A stretch of DNA of 64,000 nt from Helicocarpus griseus UAMH5409 (GCA_002573585.1 PDNB01000048.1:62001-126000), one strand, 5' to 3'; numbered from the stretch's first letter, positions 35,275 through 47,246 are shown. Notes: generated by a model from the letters alone, not told the origin. Numbers and translations are program-made.

Positions 35275-37366
35275 TCAAAGCCTCTTAAAAACAACCGGCA
35301 ATACCCCCTTATCCGGATACAACCCCTTCTTCCCCTTCTTTCCATCCCCATCCCCATCCCACACCTCCCCGTCCAACACAGTCTCATACTGACTATAAAC
35401 CCGCGCCGTCACAAGCCGCATAATTGCCCACGCAAGACTAAACGGAACATCAATATGCAAAACAAAAAGAAAATACAATGGCCCCTTCATCTCTTTCCGG
35501 GAGAAAAAGTGAAAAGAAAAAAGGTAAAAAGAAAGAAATGTATGTATACATACTTCATCCCCGTACACATCCTGGCCCCATACCCAAAAGGCATGAACAT
35601 GCGCTGCATGCGCCTGTACTCCTCAGTCGACGGATCGTGGACGGCCCAGCGGCTTGGATCCCACAAGTCCGGGTTTGGGAAGGCAGTCGGGTCGCGGTGG
35701 AAGGTGTGCGGTTGGGTGGATATTGTTGTCTGTTTTGTTATTGAGTCGGGTATCACGTTAGTGTGCTTCGATGGGTTACGTTACCTAAAGTAGGGATGGT
35801 GGTAATGTAAATGAATGGATGTTATCTATTTATGAGACTTACACCGACGGGGATTTTCATGCCCATTACAGTGATGTTTTGATCTTTGTTTTTGGGCTTG
35901 ACGACGCGGGGCAGGCTAAAGGGGATTGGCGGGTTTGTGCGGAGGGTTTCGCGTAGGATGTTGGTTAGAGTGGGGAGGGATTGGAGGGATTGGAGGGACG
36001 AATCTTCGTTTTTTTCTTTGCTGCTGGTACTGCGTAGCTCGCGGCGGAGTTGGGCTTGGTGGTGCTTGTTTTGGGGGAGGGAGAGCTGGTAGATGAGTGC
36101 GGTGAGGAAGTCGGCGGTTGTGGAGGAGCCTGGGTGGTTGTACTTAGTGTTAGGCTAGGGGGCATAAGGGGTGCGTTCTTACCACCAAAGAAGTGATCTA
36201 GGCTGTCGCTGGCGACGTAGTTGATGTCTGGGAGGGCGGGGGTCGGACCGTTCTTCTTGAAACGGTGGAGGAGGTGCTGGAGGTGTGATTTCAATATCCT
36301 GTTGTTACCGTCCTCTTCATCGTCGCTGGATGATGGAGGCGTGGACTCGGATAGGGGTGTGGGTGAGGAGGTTTTGAGAGCCTCTTGTACCCGAGACATG
36401 CCAAATAAGGCCATATTTGATTTTGGGTTGATTAACGGGGATATCATCTTTAGAATGGGGACTTTTTCTTATAGTCAATATGAAGATGTCTATATTATCA
36501 TATTAGGGGTATCGAAAGGTGGTTATACGCACGGGGAATCCACTGTAAAATAGCTCCAGATGCACTATCTAGTTGCTGCACATTTGACTCAAGCAGCTCG
36601 GACATTTCAGATCTTGAGTCTTCGTTTGTTAGTAAATTCAAGGGCTTTCCAGAGCCGTATACCAAGCTGGTCATGATATCACCCGTCAACCACCTGATTA
36701 GCGGGAAGACGTCGACAGTCCGCGATGAGAATCCCTCCTTTTCCGCTTCCGCCTCTCTTTCAATTTCATTCATGAATGCATTGACAGCTGTTTTTATCAC
36801 GTTCTGTACAGCCAGCGATGATACAACCGGACTCGTATAGAGCCCCGCAACATTCTTCCTGCGCATCAAATGCAACTCCGCATCAATGGTGCTCACTAGG
36901 TTCTGTGAGCCATACTGCTCGAAAAACCAAACAAGGTCAATAGAGTCCAGACCGCCACGAGGCCCTGTATAGATATCCCGCAGCGCATCCGGATGGCAGA
37001 ATGAAATCATCTTCGGGGCGAGCTGGACTATTGGGCCGTATTTTTGATGAGCGTTATGGATCACCTTCATATCTCCGTCTATTAAAATGACAGTGGCAAA
37101 GTTAGTAAAGCTACTCGATAATTAAAACGAGAGACCAGTTAACGGAATCTGGCCGTGACATATTGCACATCAAGCGCACCTCGCAGTTCTCGCCAGCGGA
37201 ACCACCAGATTGTGAACTTGGCTAGTTTGGGGCCCGGGAATGGAGAGTTGGCGGCGCGGTATATTGAATGGCACACGCTTGGAATTAGCAGAGATAGAAA
37301 GGCGATGATTATCAAACGCCATTCCAGGAGAATTTCCCCGGTCGATATTTTGTTGAAAATTGACAT
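35275..37366 (-). CDS. Cytochrome P450 monooxygenase
   Basis: Six exons (37144-37366, 36533-37078, 36183-36467, 35843-36129, 35554-35729, 35275-35437) sum to 1680 nt, 559 residues, in phase throughout. An N-terminal membrane anchor (WRLIIIAFLSLLIPSVCHSI) and proline region SPFPGPKLAKFT place it in the ER. The K-helix ETLR is in ILRETLRTNPP. The haem loop FMPFGYGARMCTG has the Cys ligand and runs, over the last intron (acceptor CCGTTTAG), into MNLAWAIMRL, which confirms the splice. The family resembles fungal pisatin-demethylase-like P450s, but the substrate is unknown. An internal insert rich in S, D and E (SESTPPSSSDDEEDG) is longer than usual. ATG 37366 is preferred over the upstream in-frame ATG 37447. 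Confidence 0.9.
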
Positions 37367-38627
37367 GACAGATATGGTAAATCCAGCGGGTTTGACGAAG
37401 AATAACGAAGATGCAAGCAACTCAATTTTATGCGAGGAATCTTTCAAGGGTCAAAGAACCAGAGAGAAGGGATTTCCTTAGCCAGAAAAATATTAGATAG
37501 ATATCTTTGCCCGAGAACCGGGAAGAGACCTTATTACCTTCGAAAAGTTGTGTATGAGTCTGTGTCATATTGAGCAAAATGAATATGCGCTGCGGAACAA
37601 GCTACCGGGGCCTTCGGGCAGCGGCGGCCGAATCTGGGCATTTATCAGAGGCGCAAAGCTATCGCCGGACAGCTAGTGCTGAACATCATACGCAGCACCA
37701 AAAGGCATATTTCGAGTTAAACTCATGATGGTGTTGAAAAAAAGGCCAAAGCAGCACGAGGCAGAATAAATAGACAGTGATAATGGCGGTGTTTTTGTAG
37801 ACGCCACAGCAGTACAAAGGAAGACGCAAATAAATCCCCGAATACGCGTATAAATAAGCATTATTATTATTAAAACAAGAATAATAAGTAAAAATAAAGG
37901 GGATCGGCCGCCTCAAGACGATCAAAACAAGCTACCGAGTCCCGGCTGAATTAGGGCTGAATAAGGTTGCTGAGCTAAGACAGCGCCAAATATAAGAATA
38001 TAAGCGCCATCCCCTATGTCCGGCTCCAGCAGACGTCAGAACATCCTCCATGTTGGACTCCCCTGGGGCGATCAGGGCTATTCCCGTCGCGATACCGCGT
38101 ATTTATGTCTATATATGGCCAGATAGCTATTCTACAGGATTCAAAGCCCAGAGCTAGACAATAGCCAGCTGATATCATCACTTTCGGCATCTCCAAGCAC
38201 GCCAAGATGGGTACGACTGGCAGCTTGACAGCTCTGTCTCTCGCAAAAATGCCCAAATACGCGTATTGACTTCTGAGACCTCACTCTTTGAACCAGATTG
38301 AAAGACCAATAAAATTGCGTCTTGGAGACTCTGGTAAAAACAGACAAATATCTAGATGCTGGATACAGCTTCATACTGAGATAAAAAATGCTCGATGCTT
38401 CTCGAGGAATTGACCTCTTTTGTCCAAACCAAGCCCTCTCAATCAAGATACGATTACGAATTCTAACAGCTTTTCTCAATTCCCGAAATTGCTCGTCCTC
38501 TCACATGCCCATCTTCTGAGCTCTTGAAAATATATATACCACTCCCTATTCTCTATATCAAAGGAAAAGAATAAAAAACACCGCCACCATAACGTCCGCA
38601 AACAACCTCCTCCTCTCTGCATCCCAT
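37367..38627. other. Divergent promoter region, palindromic words, no gene recognised
   Basis: Shared upstream region of the P450 and the next plus-strand gene. It has three copies of an A/T-CGCGTAT-type palindromic word (near 37848, 38095 and 38258) and repeated CAAGCTACCG near 37597 and 37927. No frame with a domain was seen. It may be remnant transposon sequence, but I cannot place boundaries. Confidence 0.4.
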
Positions 38628-39314
38628 ATGCAAGCCATGAATAACACCGTAGGCTACCCAGTCCGCCAGGTGCATGTCATAAAAAGAGAATCCTGGACTC
38701 TCTCCTACAAAATCACAACCCCAGATGAGACCTCCATTCTCTACACAGTTCAGACCTCCAATGGCCACCCAGAAGTAACCGTCATCCGTCACCTCACCCC
38801 AGTCCCAAACAACAGCCAGCAAGCCTCGTCCACATCTCGGCTGTCGGGTCAATTCTCCCTCTCCAGCCTATTAAGGGCTCATTCACAGCAACAAGGGGAC
38901 AGCCAGTACAGCAACGACTACGTTGTCGGTACGGCGAGGTTCCATTCCTTATCGTCCAAGATCGACGTGAACCTCAGCACCAACCATGCGTTCCAAATGA
39001 AGAGGCCAGATCCATTCTCCAGCACGCGCAGGTTCGAGAGCCTTACGCCGCTGGGCACGTTGGAGTGGCGGAGTGATGGGGGTGCGCTAGGTAGTCTTAT
39101 TACTAGCAACTTGAAGCTGGTGGATGGGACTGGACGCACGGTTGCGAAGTATGAGAAGGGTTCTGGACTGGTGTCTAGGGGGAGTAGTACGATTACGATG
39201 CTGGTGCCGGAGCTTGATGGGTTTTTGGATATTGTGATTATGTCGTGCATGGCTACCATTGAGTATAGGCGTGTGGAGAATAAGGCGGCATCAGAGGCTG
39301 TTGGGGGTGTGTGA
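38628..39314 (+). CDS. Tubby C-like/LURP-one-like conserved fungal protein
   Basis: Intronless, 228 residues. The fold is almost all beta-strand: HVIKRESWTLSYKITTPDET at the start, a low-complexity loop with SQQASSTSRLSGQFSL, then DYVVGTARFHSLSSKIDVNL, GTLEWRSDGGALGSLITSNL, LKLVDGTGRTVAKYEKG and a closing hydrophobic helix DGFLDIVIMSCMATIEY. Alternating strands that end in one buried helix are the pattern of tubby-like/LURP-one-related proteins (including DUF6593-type fungal members). I do not recognise a specific orthologue, and the biochemical role is unknown. Codon use looks like a real gene, and there is no signal peptide. Confidence 0.7.
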   Translation: MQAMNNTVGYPVRQVHVIKRESWTLSYKITTPDETSILYTVQTSNGHPEVTVIRHLTPVPNNSQQASSTSRLSGQFSLSSLLRAHSQQQGDSQYSNDYVVGTARFHSLSSKIDVNLSTNHAFQMKRPDPFSSTRRFESLTPLGTLEWRSDGGALGSLITSNLKLVDGTGRTVAKYEKGSGLVSRGSSTITMLVPELDGFLDIVIMSCMATIEYRRVENKAASEAVGGV

Positions 39315-41141
39315 TTGCATTGTGCTCAGGACTTGAGGAAGGTTGAGTATGTTGTTTGTTTCATTTTTGCTCGGAATTGTTCTGTTTATAGTTAGTTTCT
39401 GTTTCTTTAGTGATGATTGATTGGTTATTGTTAGATTTAATTAATAAGTATGAAATCTCTATATATTTACTTTGTTCTTCAATTTTCAGTATGTTCAGTA
39501 TGATACATGATTGCTGCTTTCTGCTTCTTTAGTCATCATATAAGCCCTCAAGGTTTTCATATAAATGAACTAGCAAGTGATACTTTCATTTGCTATTAAT
39601 TCACCCATTTATTTATCATCATGTTAAGAAACTGAAAACAATGCAGGAAGGATCAAAACTAAGCAAAGATAAAATATAAAAATAGAACACTCGCTTTGTA
39701 TGAACGCCATTCAACTCTATGTCTTAATTATTTCCTTTTGACTCATCTACAAATCCTGCATCCGGGGATCTAACAAGAAGCTTGTTGTTGATCGATTTAC
39801 CCGCCTCACCAAACGGAGAATATTTAAAGATCAAATGTGGGGCCGCCGTCAGACAAGCTTATTTAAACCACGCGGGTAAGTTAAACTTCTTTCTATACTT
39901 AGCTTGCTTATCATCCCACACTGCTTACTTCATTATTCGAGTAGTGAGACAACATAATATCAAATGAGACCGTAAGCTATTTGCAGAATTCATAGAGAAA
40001 TAAGTATTAGCCACTCATTACCCCGCCTTTCCTAGACATTCTTATCTCAAATATGGCTAGGCTCTGAACATCTGCAGTTATCTCACGCTTCTTTACTACT
40101 CCGTGCTCACTCGGAGTATAATAGACATGAATAGTTCCGATAGGGCTTATTCTGAGGGTCTGGCCCTTTCGTATTGCTCCTAGCACCATAATCGTGCGAT
40201 GGATTACTTAAATATGATCTGTTTGCCTGATGTAACTTTTGTATAATCTTGTCATGTCCGCATCCTGAGACAACCACCGCTAGTCGTCAAAGTGAGACTC
40301 CGGAGAGTACTACTACATACTACTATCATGATTTATAAATTATCAAGGCTACAATCTTTTTAATTCTTGTGCAATGCTCTATAGTAATGGAACAAACGTA
40401 AATAGGTTCCAGTCGATATAGTAGGGAAACTAAAGTTTGCAATTCACGGGCCTGCTTCCCGAAACACATGTTGCAAAAGAATACCGTTCAAGATGAACAA
40501 ATTGCGCCCTACTATATTGCAAAATTAGCTAAATGCCTATCAGCAATTGGTAATTTAAATCTTAGCGTGCACATATGCATGTACATTGGTATATACTTAC
40601 TATTGGCGTGCAAGACGCGCCCTGTATATCTCAAGTGAAAAAGGAGAGGGGTCGAGACAACGCGAGGGGAAAAGTTGAAAGTTATTATAACTAATGAGAC
40701 ACCTCTTTTATATTATATTTACTTGCTTTGGCTGTTACTTGTTTTTGATCGACGGTGCAGTGAATATATACACGGCGATTCGAAAAGGTCATTGTTGCAG
40801 ACTGGAATAGGTCGTCTAGTTGGAAAGATTCAATCCAAACATGTATCTACATACATCTCGTTTCACGTTTTCTTTGGTCCTTGACGCCTGCCATATGACC
40901 TTTTTGCTTATTTCTTCAAAGTGGCAAGCGTGGACTAGACTGAATTACGTCCAGTTTGGTTTGACGGATTCCCGCGCAGTGAGAAGACAGAAAAGAGAGA
41001 CCTAGGCTCGTCGACCAAATGAACAAGACAAGGGCAACCCCCAGTGTCATTGACGAAAGGTACCCTTGAACACAAAACGTAAGTATTTAACTACTATCAA
41101 GCCAGATAAAGAGAGCCAGTAAGTAAAAGGATTACTAACAT
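39315..41141. other. AT-rich intergenic region, no gene recognised
   Basis: About 1.8 kb. Open frames of 60-70 codons have no family resemblance. No repeat arms or transposon ends were found. Confidence 0.45.
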
Positions 41142-41321
41142 CTAACCACCACGGAGAATTAGCGTGTACGTCTTCATGCTTGACAATCCTGCCTTCTTGG
41201 AAGCAGATAATGTGACCAACAGGCTTTGGCAGATCTCCGCTGAGTTAAAGATCAAGCACTTTTGGCCTTCTTTGGTATCAGGGTCGTCAATGTCGTAGCT
41301 CTGTGACGTTTCCTGGGACAT
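41142..41321 (-). CDS. Possible small ORF of 59 residues
   Basis: An ATG at 41321 opens 59 codons to TAG at 41142-41144. The start is hydrophilic (MSQETSQSYDIDDPDTKEGQ) and the second half has helix-like content (SLLVTLSASKKAGLSS). I recognise no family. It may be the remnant of a larger gene or a chance frame; the composition looks more protein-like than neighbouring frames. Confidence 0.25.
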   Translation of the reverse strand: MSQETSQSYDIDDPDTKEGQKCLIFNSAEICQSLLVTLSASKKAGLSSMKTYTLILRGG

Positions 41322-41780
41322 TGACTTGGAATGAGATAGGGCAAGCAGGGCTTGGATTGAATCCTGGCCTCAGTGGCGCCATTGTGAGAGCGGTCGGGAG
41401 AGGCATGGGCTAGTTGTAGAAAGTGCGACTGAGCCAAACCGTTATAGAAAAGAACACTGAGGTTAATTGCAGTGAGTGCGAGAAACTAGAGAGGATATTA
41501 GTAGAATGGTTCTTGCCCTTAGAGCTTTAATAGGTTAGAAAAAGTTAAATATATATAGAGTAATATTGAGATTGGGTTTGCGGAGATAATAAGCTTTTTA
41601 AATGAAAATAACTACAAAAGCTGAGAGATACGGAAACCAGATCATAAACGCCACCAGCGAGTCAGATGAGTGAAGATGAAAAGTGGAAAGCCCATCATGT
41701 GCTTCTCCCTTCTCGAAGGTCGGCTTCCTAAAATACGAAGAGTCAGTTTGCGAACAGCTATCAGGGGATGGATGTTTGAG

Positions 41781-42540
41781 TCAACGGACCAAACACATCT
41801 TCAGACCTGCGACTGTTTCTTCTTCCTTAGCCAGAAAAACCTTCTCTCTATCCGTGATCAAGTGCTCGTGGTAGGTACTTGCTCGATCAAAATCGATCCA
41901 AACAGTCCGCTCAGGGTCATCCTTGACAATAAGCATATTCCTAGGCTTTATATCACCATGCTCTACGAGGGCCCTATTTATCTTGCGGATGCCAACAAGA
42001 AAGTTCTTCATCCGAGCTTCCGTATAGTTGTGCAGATGGAGCATCTCGAGGTTCGGAATGTATTCCAGAAAGATAGCACTAGGTGGGTATTCATCATTGA
42101 CAAACACATCAAGGTGAGGGTGGCACAACTTTGCATCAAAATTGTCCATGGTGCCAAAGAATTGAGGGACTATGCCTTGGTCGCATATGCCTCGCTCCTT
42201 CAAACGACGATATGCAGTTGTCTCGAGGATGTCGATGTCCAGCTCTCGGTCTTTTGGTTCATAGTATCGGCGCGGGCCTCGTCCGTGATGCTGTCCTTTG
42301 ATTAATTAGATATATATCAGTAAATGTGCATGGCCTGATTCATAATTGACCATTACTCACCACCTTCATGACACATTGCTGCTCGCGAACAACGACAAGG
42401 AATATCACAGAGAATCTAGAGACAAAAAGCTGATCTTTGAAGATGATTTCAGCAGGTCTAACATCATCCAGCGCCATTTCTTCTGTGTTTCCTCTCTTCA
42501 CTTGTATCCGGTCTTTTTGTGGCTGCGTTTCTGTGGACAT
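41781..42540 (-). CDS. Fungal-specific kinase-like protein, possibly truncated
   Basis: Two exons (42361-42540 and 41781-42290, GTGAGT donor, ACAG acceptor, phase 0) give 229 residues. Blocks match a kinase-like family found in many ascomycetes: HHGRGPRRYYEPKDRELDI, TAYRRLKERGICDQGIVPQF, FLEYIPNLEM, HGDIKPRNMLIV (catalytic loop) and VWIDFDRAS (metal-binding, DFD in place of DFG). The ATP-lysine region is probably VMKV in exon 1. The stop TGA at 41781-41783 comes early; the same frame stays open downstream for about another 40 codons, where relatives have an E/G-rich tail, so a nonsense change is possible. Function in the family is not established. A role in signalling is only a guess. Confidence 0.62.
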
Positions 42541-43106
42541 AAACCACCCCGAAGCGCGGATTGATTGCCCTGTTTGCCCTTGAATTTTTATTTGACGTGT
42601 TGTTTGTCGGATCAGCCAGCCACCCAGGATTGGTAGATCTATCCCCCAAATCTACTGAAGATATCTGACAACACTTTTACCAGCCATTTCTCTCACCGGC
42701 CTTATGCACAAGCTTTAAGCTCTTCTCTGCGTCAATATTAGATTCAAAGACTCGGGGTTCGTCTTGAGTATTATATGCAATTGATCCGAATTTCTAATAA
42801 GAATAAAAGGAGGCCACTCCACTAAGGCAGACAGGCACAGCTTCACCACATTGGAAGATTCATCGCATCAAATCATTCTGTTTTGTTAGTTGACAGGAAA
42901 AGTGTATATATAGAAAGGAAAGCAACCTCTGATAAACCTGAGAGAAGCAACAGCTTCAAAAGAAGACGAATTGGCTAAACCATTCATTTCAACATATCAA
43001 ATCAACATCCAACTCGCGAAATCATCAATATGTTTTCTTCCTATATCCATGCCGCCAAAACATCAACCCCCTCCCCTCAACCCTTCCACCTTTCATAACC
43101 CAACCC
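42541..43106. other. Intergenic, no gene recognised
   Basis: Lies between the start of the kinase-like gene and the end of the KP4-like gene. Nothing protein-like or RNA-like is visible. Confidence 0.45.
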
Positions 43107-43508
43107 TCACCCCTTAACAGCAACATAATTAACAGTAAGCTGTCCCTGACTAACATCATTATTCTGAAACGGATTACTCCCGCACCGATTACACCCATGC
43201 GCCGCAAGCCCAGCAAGGAGCTCCTTGGTGCGTCTCCCGTTGATGGGCTGCCCATTTGTGTTTTGCGTAAAAGCGCACAGGCCCGGGTTGGAGCCGTCGT
43301 CGTAGTGGCAGACGATATGCTGCCCCTCAGCGAACAGGGCGTCATCGTGCAGGTTGTTGGCTTTTTGTTGCAGTTCGCTGAGGGAGCCGACGCTGCCGAA
43401 GGCGCAGAAGAGGCTACCGCGGCAATTTATGCCTAGAGCGGAGGAGGTGGTGATGGTGGTGGTGATGAAGAGGGTGAGAGCGGTGGGGAGGATGAGGGAG
43501 GCCTTCAT
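43107..43508 (-). CDS. KP4-like killer-toxin-domain small secreted protein
   Basis: Intronless frame of 133 residues. A signal peptide of about 25 residues (MKASLILPTALTLFITTTIT) precedes a mature part with six cysteines. The spacing and words INCRGSLFC, GQHIVCHYDDG, GLCAFTQN, HGCNRCGSNP and GQLTVNYV are those of the KP4 fold (PF09044). KP4 of a maize-smut virus inhibits fungal growth and calcium uptake; cellular homologues in ascomycetes are thought to act against competitors or plants, but this is known for only a few. The single-exon form and isolated place suggest an accessory gene that can be gained or lost. No immunity gene is obvious beside it. The frame is intact. Confidence 0.82.
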   Translation of the reverse strand: MKASLILPTALTLFITTTITTSSALGINCRGSLFCAFGSVGSLSELQQKANNLHDDALFAEGQHIVCHYDDGSNPGLCAFTQNTNGQPINGRRTKELLAGLAAHGCNRCGSNPFQNNDVSQGQLTVNYVAVKG

Positions 43509-46290
43509 GGTGGATTTGGTTTGGGTGTTTCTTTTGGGTTATATTTTTTCCCCCGTGAAAGGTGGTGTTGGGGATGGATTGGGGTGGACCGGGGATAAAG
43601 GTTTGGTCGTTTCTGTAGGTGTTTTTGATTCGGTTGATTTTAATGGCATTTGGAGTGTTGATGATGATCGATTTTGAAGGACTCGAAGGCCCTATTTATG
43701 CACTTTCTTTCCTGTTGTTGAAGGAGAGAGGAAAGGGGCCAAAATGGGATATTTTTGGGATATAGAGAGCCTAACTCATGCATCTATCTCCCTTTTGCTG
43801 ATCAAAATGGAAGAAGGAGCTAGTGGACATTATTTGGAATAGAGATTTTCAGCTTCATGCCTTTTGTCCATGTGTATAGCTGCTTTTGCTATACATATCC
43901 AACCCCTCTTCTGATTCAAATGCTTAATATACCAAGCCTCGCCCAAAGATAGGTGTTTGTATAGTGAGGTATGCTAAATTCTTGGGGGGCGGAAACAGGC
44001 ACCGCAAGTTATAGCGTGAAACTACGAACAGACTGAAAGACGAAACAGGGAAGGGGTAGTAAAAGGAAACTCCGGGAATTTTGATCATTGCGGCGGCGCG
44101 GAGCAACAAGTTGGCCTGATGAATTGGCCCCCGCGACCAGGTTAGGTCAAGGTATTTTGAACGATTTGAACCCTTCATCATGTTGGGGGTGGCTTTTACA
44201 CGGCATATGTGAGGCTAAAGGAGCCTATATTAGCCTTGTATATAGGATTTAAGAGTACCCGGGCGTTTGGTTAATGCCAGGATAACCCAAAGACAATGGC
44301 GGCGATCTTGAGGGAGGGATGTAAACAAGAGAAGTAGAATCTATTTTTGTCCAACATACACAAGATAGTTGTGACAAATTGATAACCGAGGTCCCGGCAG
44401 TTGTTGAAACGCTCGAGTCCTCTACGCTGCGTAGATGGCCAATTCAGGAATAAACCAGTGACTTCTAAGTGCAATGAGCCATGGAATAAACATGTCTCTA
44501 TATCCAAATATAGATATAGGCACAGATAGCTATAACTTTGAAAACCAAGCTCCGTGTGCTGAGCAGCGGCAGTCCGATGACCAGAGGAGATAGGGTCACC
44601 ATGTCCAATGGCCAATACAGGTTCATTCACGGCCCCTGCAAGCACTCATTAGATTCTCAAGCCCTTGAACCCGTCAAGGCCTCGAAGAATTGATTCTATA
44701 TCGGAGACGGGTTCTTTCCCAGGCGTCCACAAGGCCAATGGACCTACCTAGGTAGCCGGTGCGGTCTTTTGATAATCGTGGTAGCACGCCTATCCAAGTC
44801 AGCAGCGAATAAGAGCAGCAAGAAAGGCCAAAAATCACCAGCCTGCGCGTTTATGCCGTCGTAGACAGCTTAATTCATAGTAAATAGGTATTCAAGCTGG
44901 ATAGGCAATCCAGCTAGAGGCCAGGAGCAGGAGAGAAAAGGGCTTGATTTTGTAGTGTACTTTGAGGGTTTAGATAAACAAGAGAAAAGTAAAAAAAAAA
45001 AAAGTACAAGGCGATGATTCGTGTGATTCTGGTTGCAGAGCGGTAAGTAAATTGATGAAAAGGCAATCAATCAACTATTCGTTATATCCCTGTGCAAGCA
45101 CGTACAGAAGCTGAGAAGCCTGAGATCAGGAGGCATAACAGTGGCGGGGCTGGTAGGCTGTACGGAGAAAACTGTAGGCTGTAATGCAAGAGATGCGTAT
45201 CGTGGCTTGACCATTGCTTTTTGTGATAGTCAATCAATCGAGGACAGAGGTTGAATAACTATAATTGAGGTGTGATGGTGGTGGTGGTGATGGCGGGTAT
45301 TTATAATGTACCCAGGCGGTACTTGGCATTGCGCGGGAAATCTAGGCTTAGCAGCGGTACCGGCCAAGTCATCGCCCCATAGTTGGGGGGTCTCGGCCAA
45401 ACAGAAAAGGGTTCGTCCAACGGTCAAAAGCCAAATAAGTGAGAGAAGAACACACTCTGTACGGATTAGAGATAGATAAAGGAATTGTGGTCTGACTGTG
45501 AAAGAAGTGAATCAAGTACCAGGATCAAGTATCTCCTGTGTTGTTGTGGGCAGTGTTTTGTCTTGTCTTGGTGTCGCATTCACTCTGCCTGACATTTGAA
45601 CTTCATCCCATCTTCCATCTCCATCTCAACCTCAACCTCAACCTCACTTTCTCCTCTTTCTTCTTCTTCTTCTTCTCCTCCTCACAACACACCTCCTCTC
45701 CCACATCCAACACCACCCTTCAGCCTCACTTCTACACGCGCTGCCTTGACTTGTGCTCTCTCATTCTCAGCAGTCAGCCCTCGCAAGGCCTTTGTCCTGT
45801 CCTTGTGGGCTTGTGCTGCTGTGAGCTCGCTATCTCCTCCCCGTCTCCTCCCATCTCTCTTCCACGGTTGGTCTCCTCCACCCAGCCATCTCCCGCCCGG
45901 CTACCTCCATATAAGAGAGATCCTGTCCTCTTCTATACCTTTCTGCAACCTCAGAAATATATGTTTGGATAGCTAATGCGCAGTGACAACCCCGATACAG
46001 CCCGACCTCTTCCTCCCTATTTGATTGACCGTTTGATCCGCGCGTCTAAATCTTGCTCTCCATCTACCTATCATCCCACCACCAACCAATTCACTACCCC
46101 GTCAACTGTTGCTGTTCGTCTTGCCGTGATCCTTTTTGCTTCTCTCCCTTCACCGAATATCGAATTCCCGTCCCTCTCCTTCACGGGCAACCCATCGCAC
46201 TTTCAACCTAATCCAATTCCCCCCGCCCCCCTATACCCACCGATATCTGCGACAGCTATCTAAAGCTTCACGTCATAACCGAAATCCAAA
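43509..46290. other. Long intergenic region including the CDC42 leader, no gene recognised
   Basis: About 2.8 kb. The first part is the promoter of the KP4-like gene, and frames there have no domain. From about 45540 to 46290 the plus strand is CT-rich with TCTTCTTCT and CCATCTCC runs, probably the CDC42 promoter and leader. Frames at 45538-46263 translate to serine/proline/leucine-rich sequence with no family match and could include upstream ORFs. A palindromic CCTACCTAGGTAG lies at about 44745. Confidence 0.5.
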
Positions 46291-47246
46291 ATGGTTGTGG
46301 CTACTATCAAGTGAGTGGTCCTATTTCCAATTTCGCGTTCCTTTGCACGAATTTACACAAGTTTTCCGTTGATGGTCATTCGCAACATTGCTGATCAAAT
46401 TCCCTTAATTTCACAGGTGTGTCGTCGTCGGAGACGGCGCAGTCGGCAAGACATGTCTTCTCATCTCGTACACCACCAACAAGTTTCCATCTGAATACGT
46501 CCCCACCGTCTTCGACAACTATGCGGTTACAGTGATGTAAGTTGTGTGACTTTTCCCCCTTGTTCACACCACATTTGCCATGTGTACGGCTCGTGTGGCA
46601 CTTGAAGTCCCCGCGCAACCGCATCCTCAGTTTATCATCGTGTTATCCCATCCTTATCCTTCAATTGCCGCAAAGGAGAATATTTTCTTGTTCTTTGTTG
46701 TTTTTTGCTAACCTACTGTCTCAATTCGAAACGACAGGATTGGAGATGAGCCATACACCCTAGGACTTTTCGATACCGCCGGACAGGAAGACTATGATCG
46801 TCTACGACCATTATCATACCCGCAGACTGACGTGTTTCTCGTCTGTTTCTCCGTAACATCGCCTGCCTCGTTCGAAAACGTCCGCGAGAAATGGTTCCCC
46901 GAGGTCCATCACCACTGCCCGGGTGTTCCCTGCCTGATTGTTGGTACCCAGACCGACTTGCGCGATGACCCTAGCGTGAGAGAAAAGCTGGCCAAACAGA
47001 AGATGCAGCCTGTGCGCAAGGAGGACGGTGATCGCATGGCAAAGGATTTGGGAGCCGTCAAATACGTTGAGTGCTCTGCCTTAACTCAGTACAAGCTCAA
47101 GGATGTGTTCGACGAGGTGAGTCGATTTTTCTGTCTGTATACTGTGACATGGTCTTTCTCTAATCTTCGCACTCTATTCAATTTAGGCAATTGTTGCTGC
47201 CCTGGAACCGGTCCCCAAAAAGAAGTCAAAGTGTGCTATTTTCTAA
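46291..47246 (+). CDS. cdc42: Cdc42 Rho-family GTPase
   Basis: Four exons (46291-46310, 46417-46536, 46738-47116, 47187-47246) give 192 residues. The sequence is textbook Cdc42: CVVVGDGAVGKTCLLISYTT (P-loop), YVPTVFDNYAVTV (switch I), LFDTAGQEDYDRLRPLSYPQ (switch II), VGTQTDLRDD (TxxD, guanine), VECSALTQYKL and the Rho insert near PSVREKLAKQKMQPVRKEDG. The C-terminus is basic (PKKKSKC) with CAAX box CAIF for prenylation. It cycles at the plasma membrane to set polarity and drive hyphal tip growth. The first exon holds only 20 nt; splice signals are canonical. The symbol is given because the family assignment is unambiguous. Confidence 0.97.

Noticed and set aside
44740..44760. CCTACCTAGGTAG palindrome, with a similar TACCTAGGTAGGT at 48820
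   Set aside because: Short palindromes of this kind recur widely in fungal DNA; no link to a gene or element was seen.
45538..45976. 144- and 126-codon frames in a CT-rich stretch
   Set aside because: Serine/proline/leucine repeats from simple sequence; no domain; more likely leader of CDC42.
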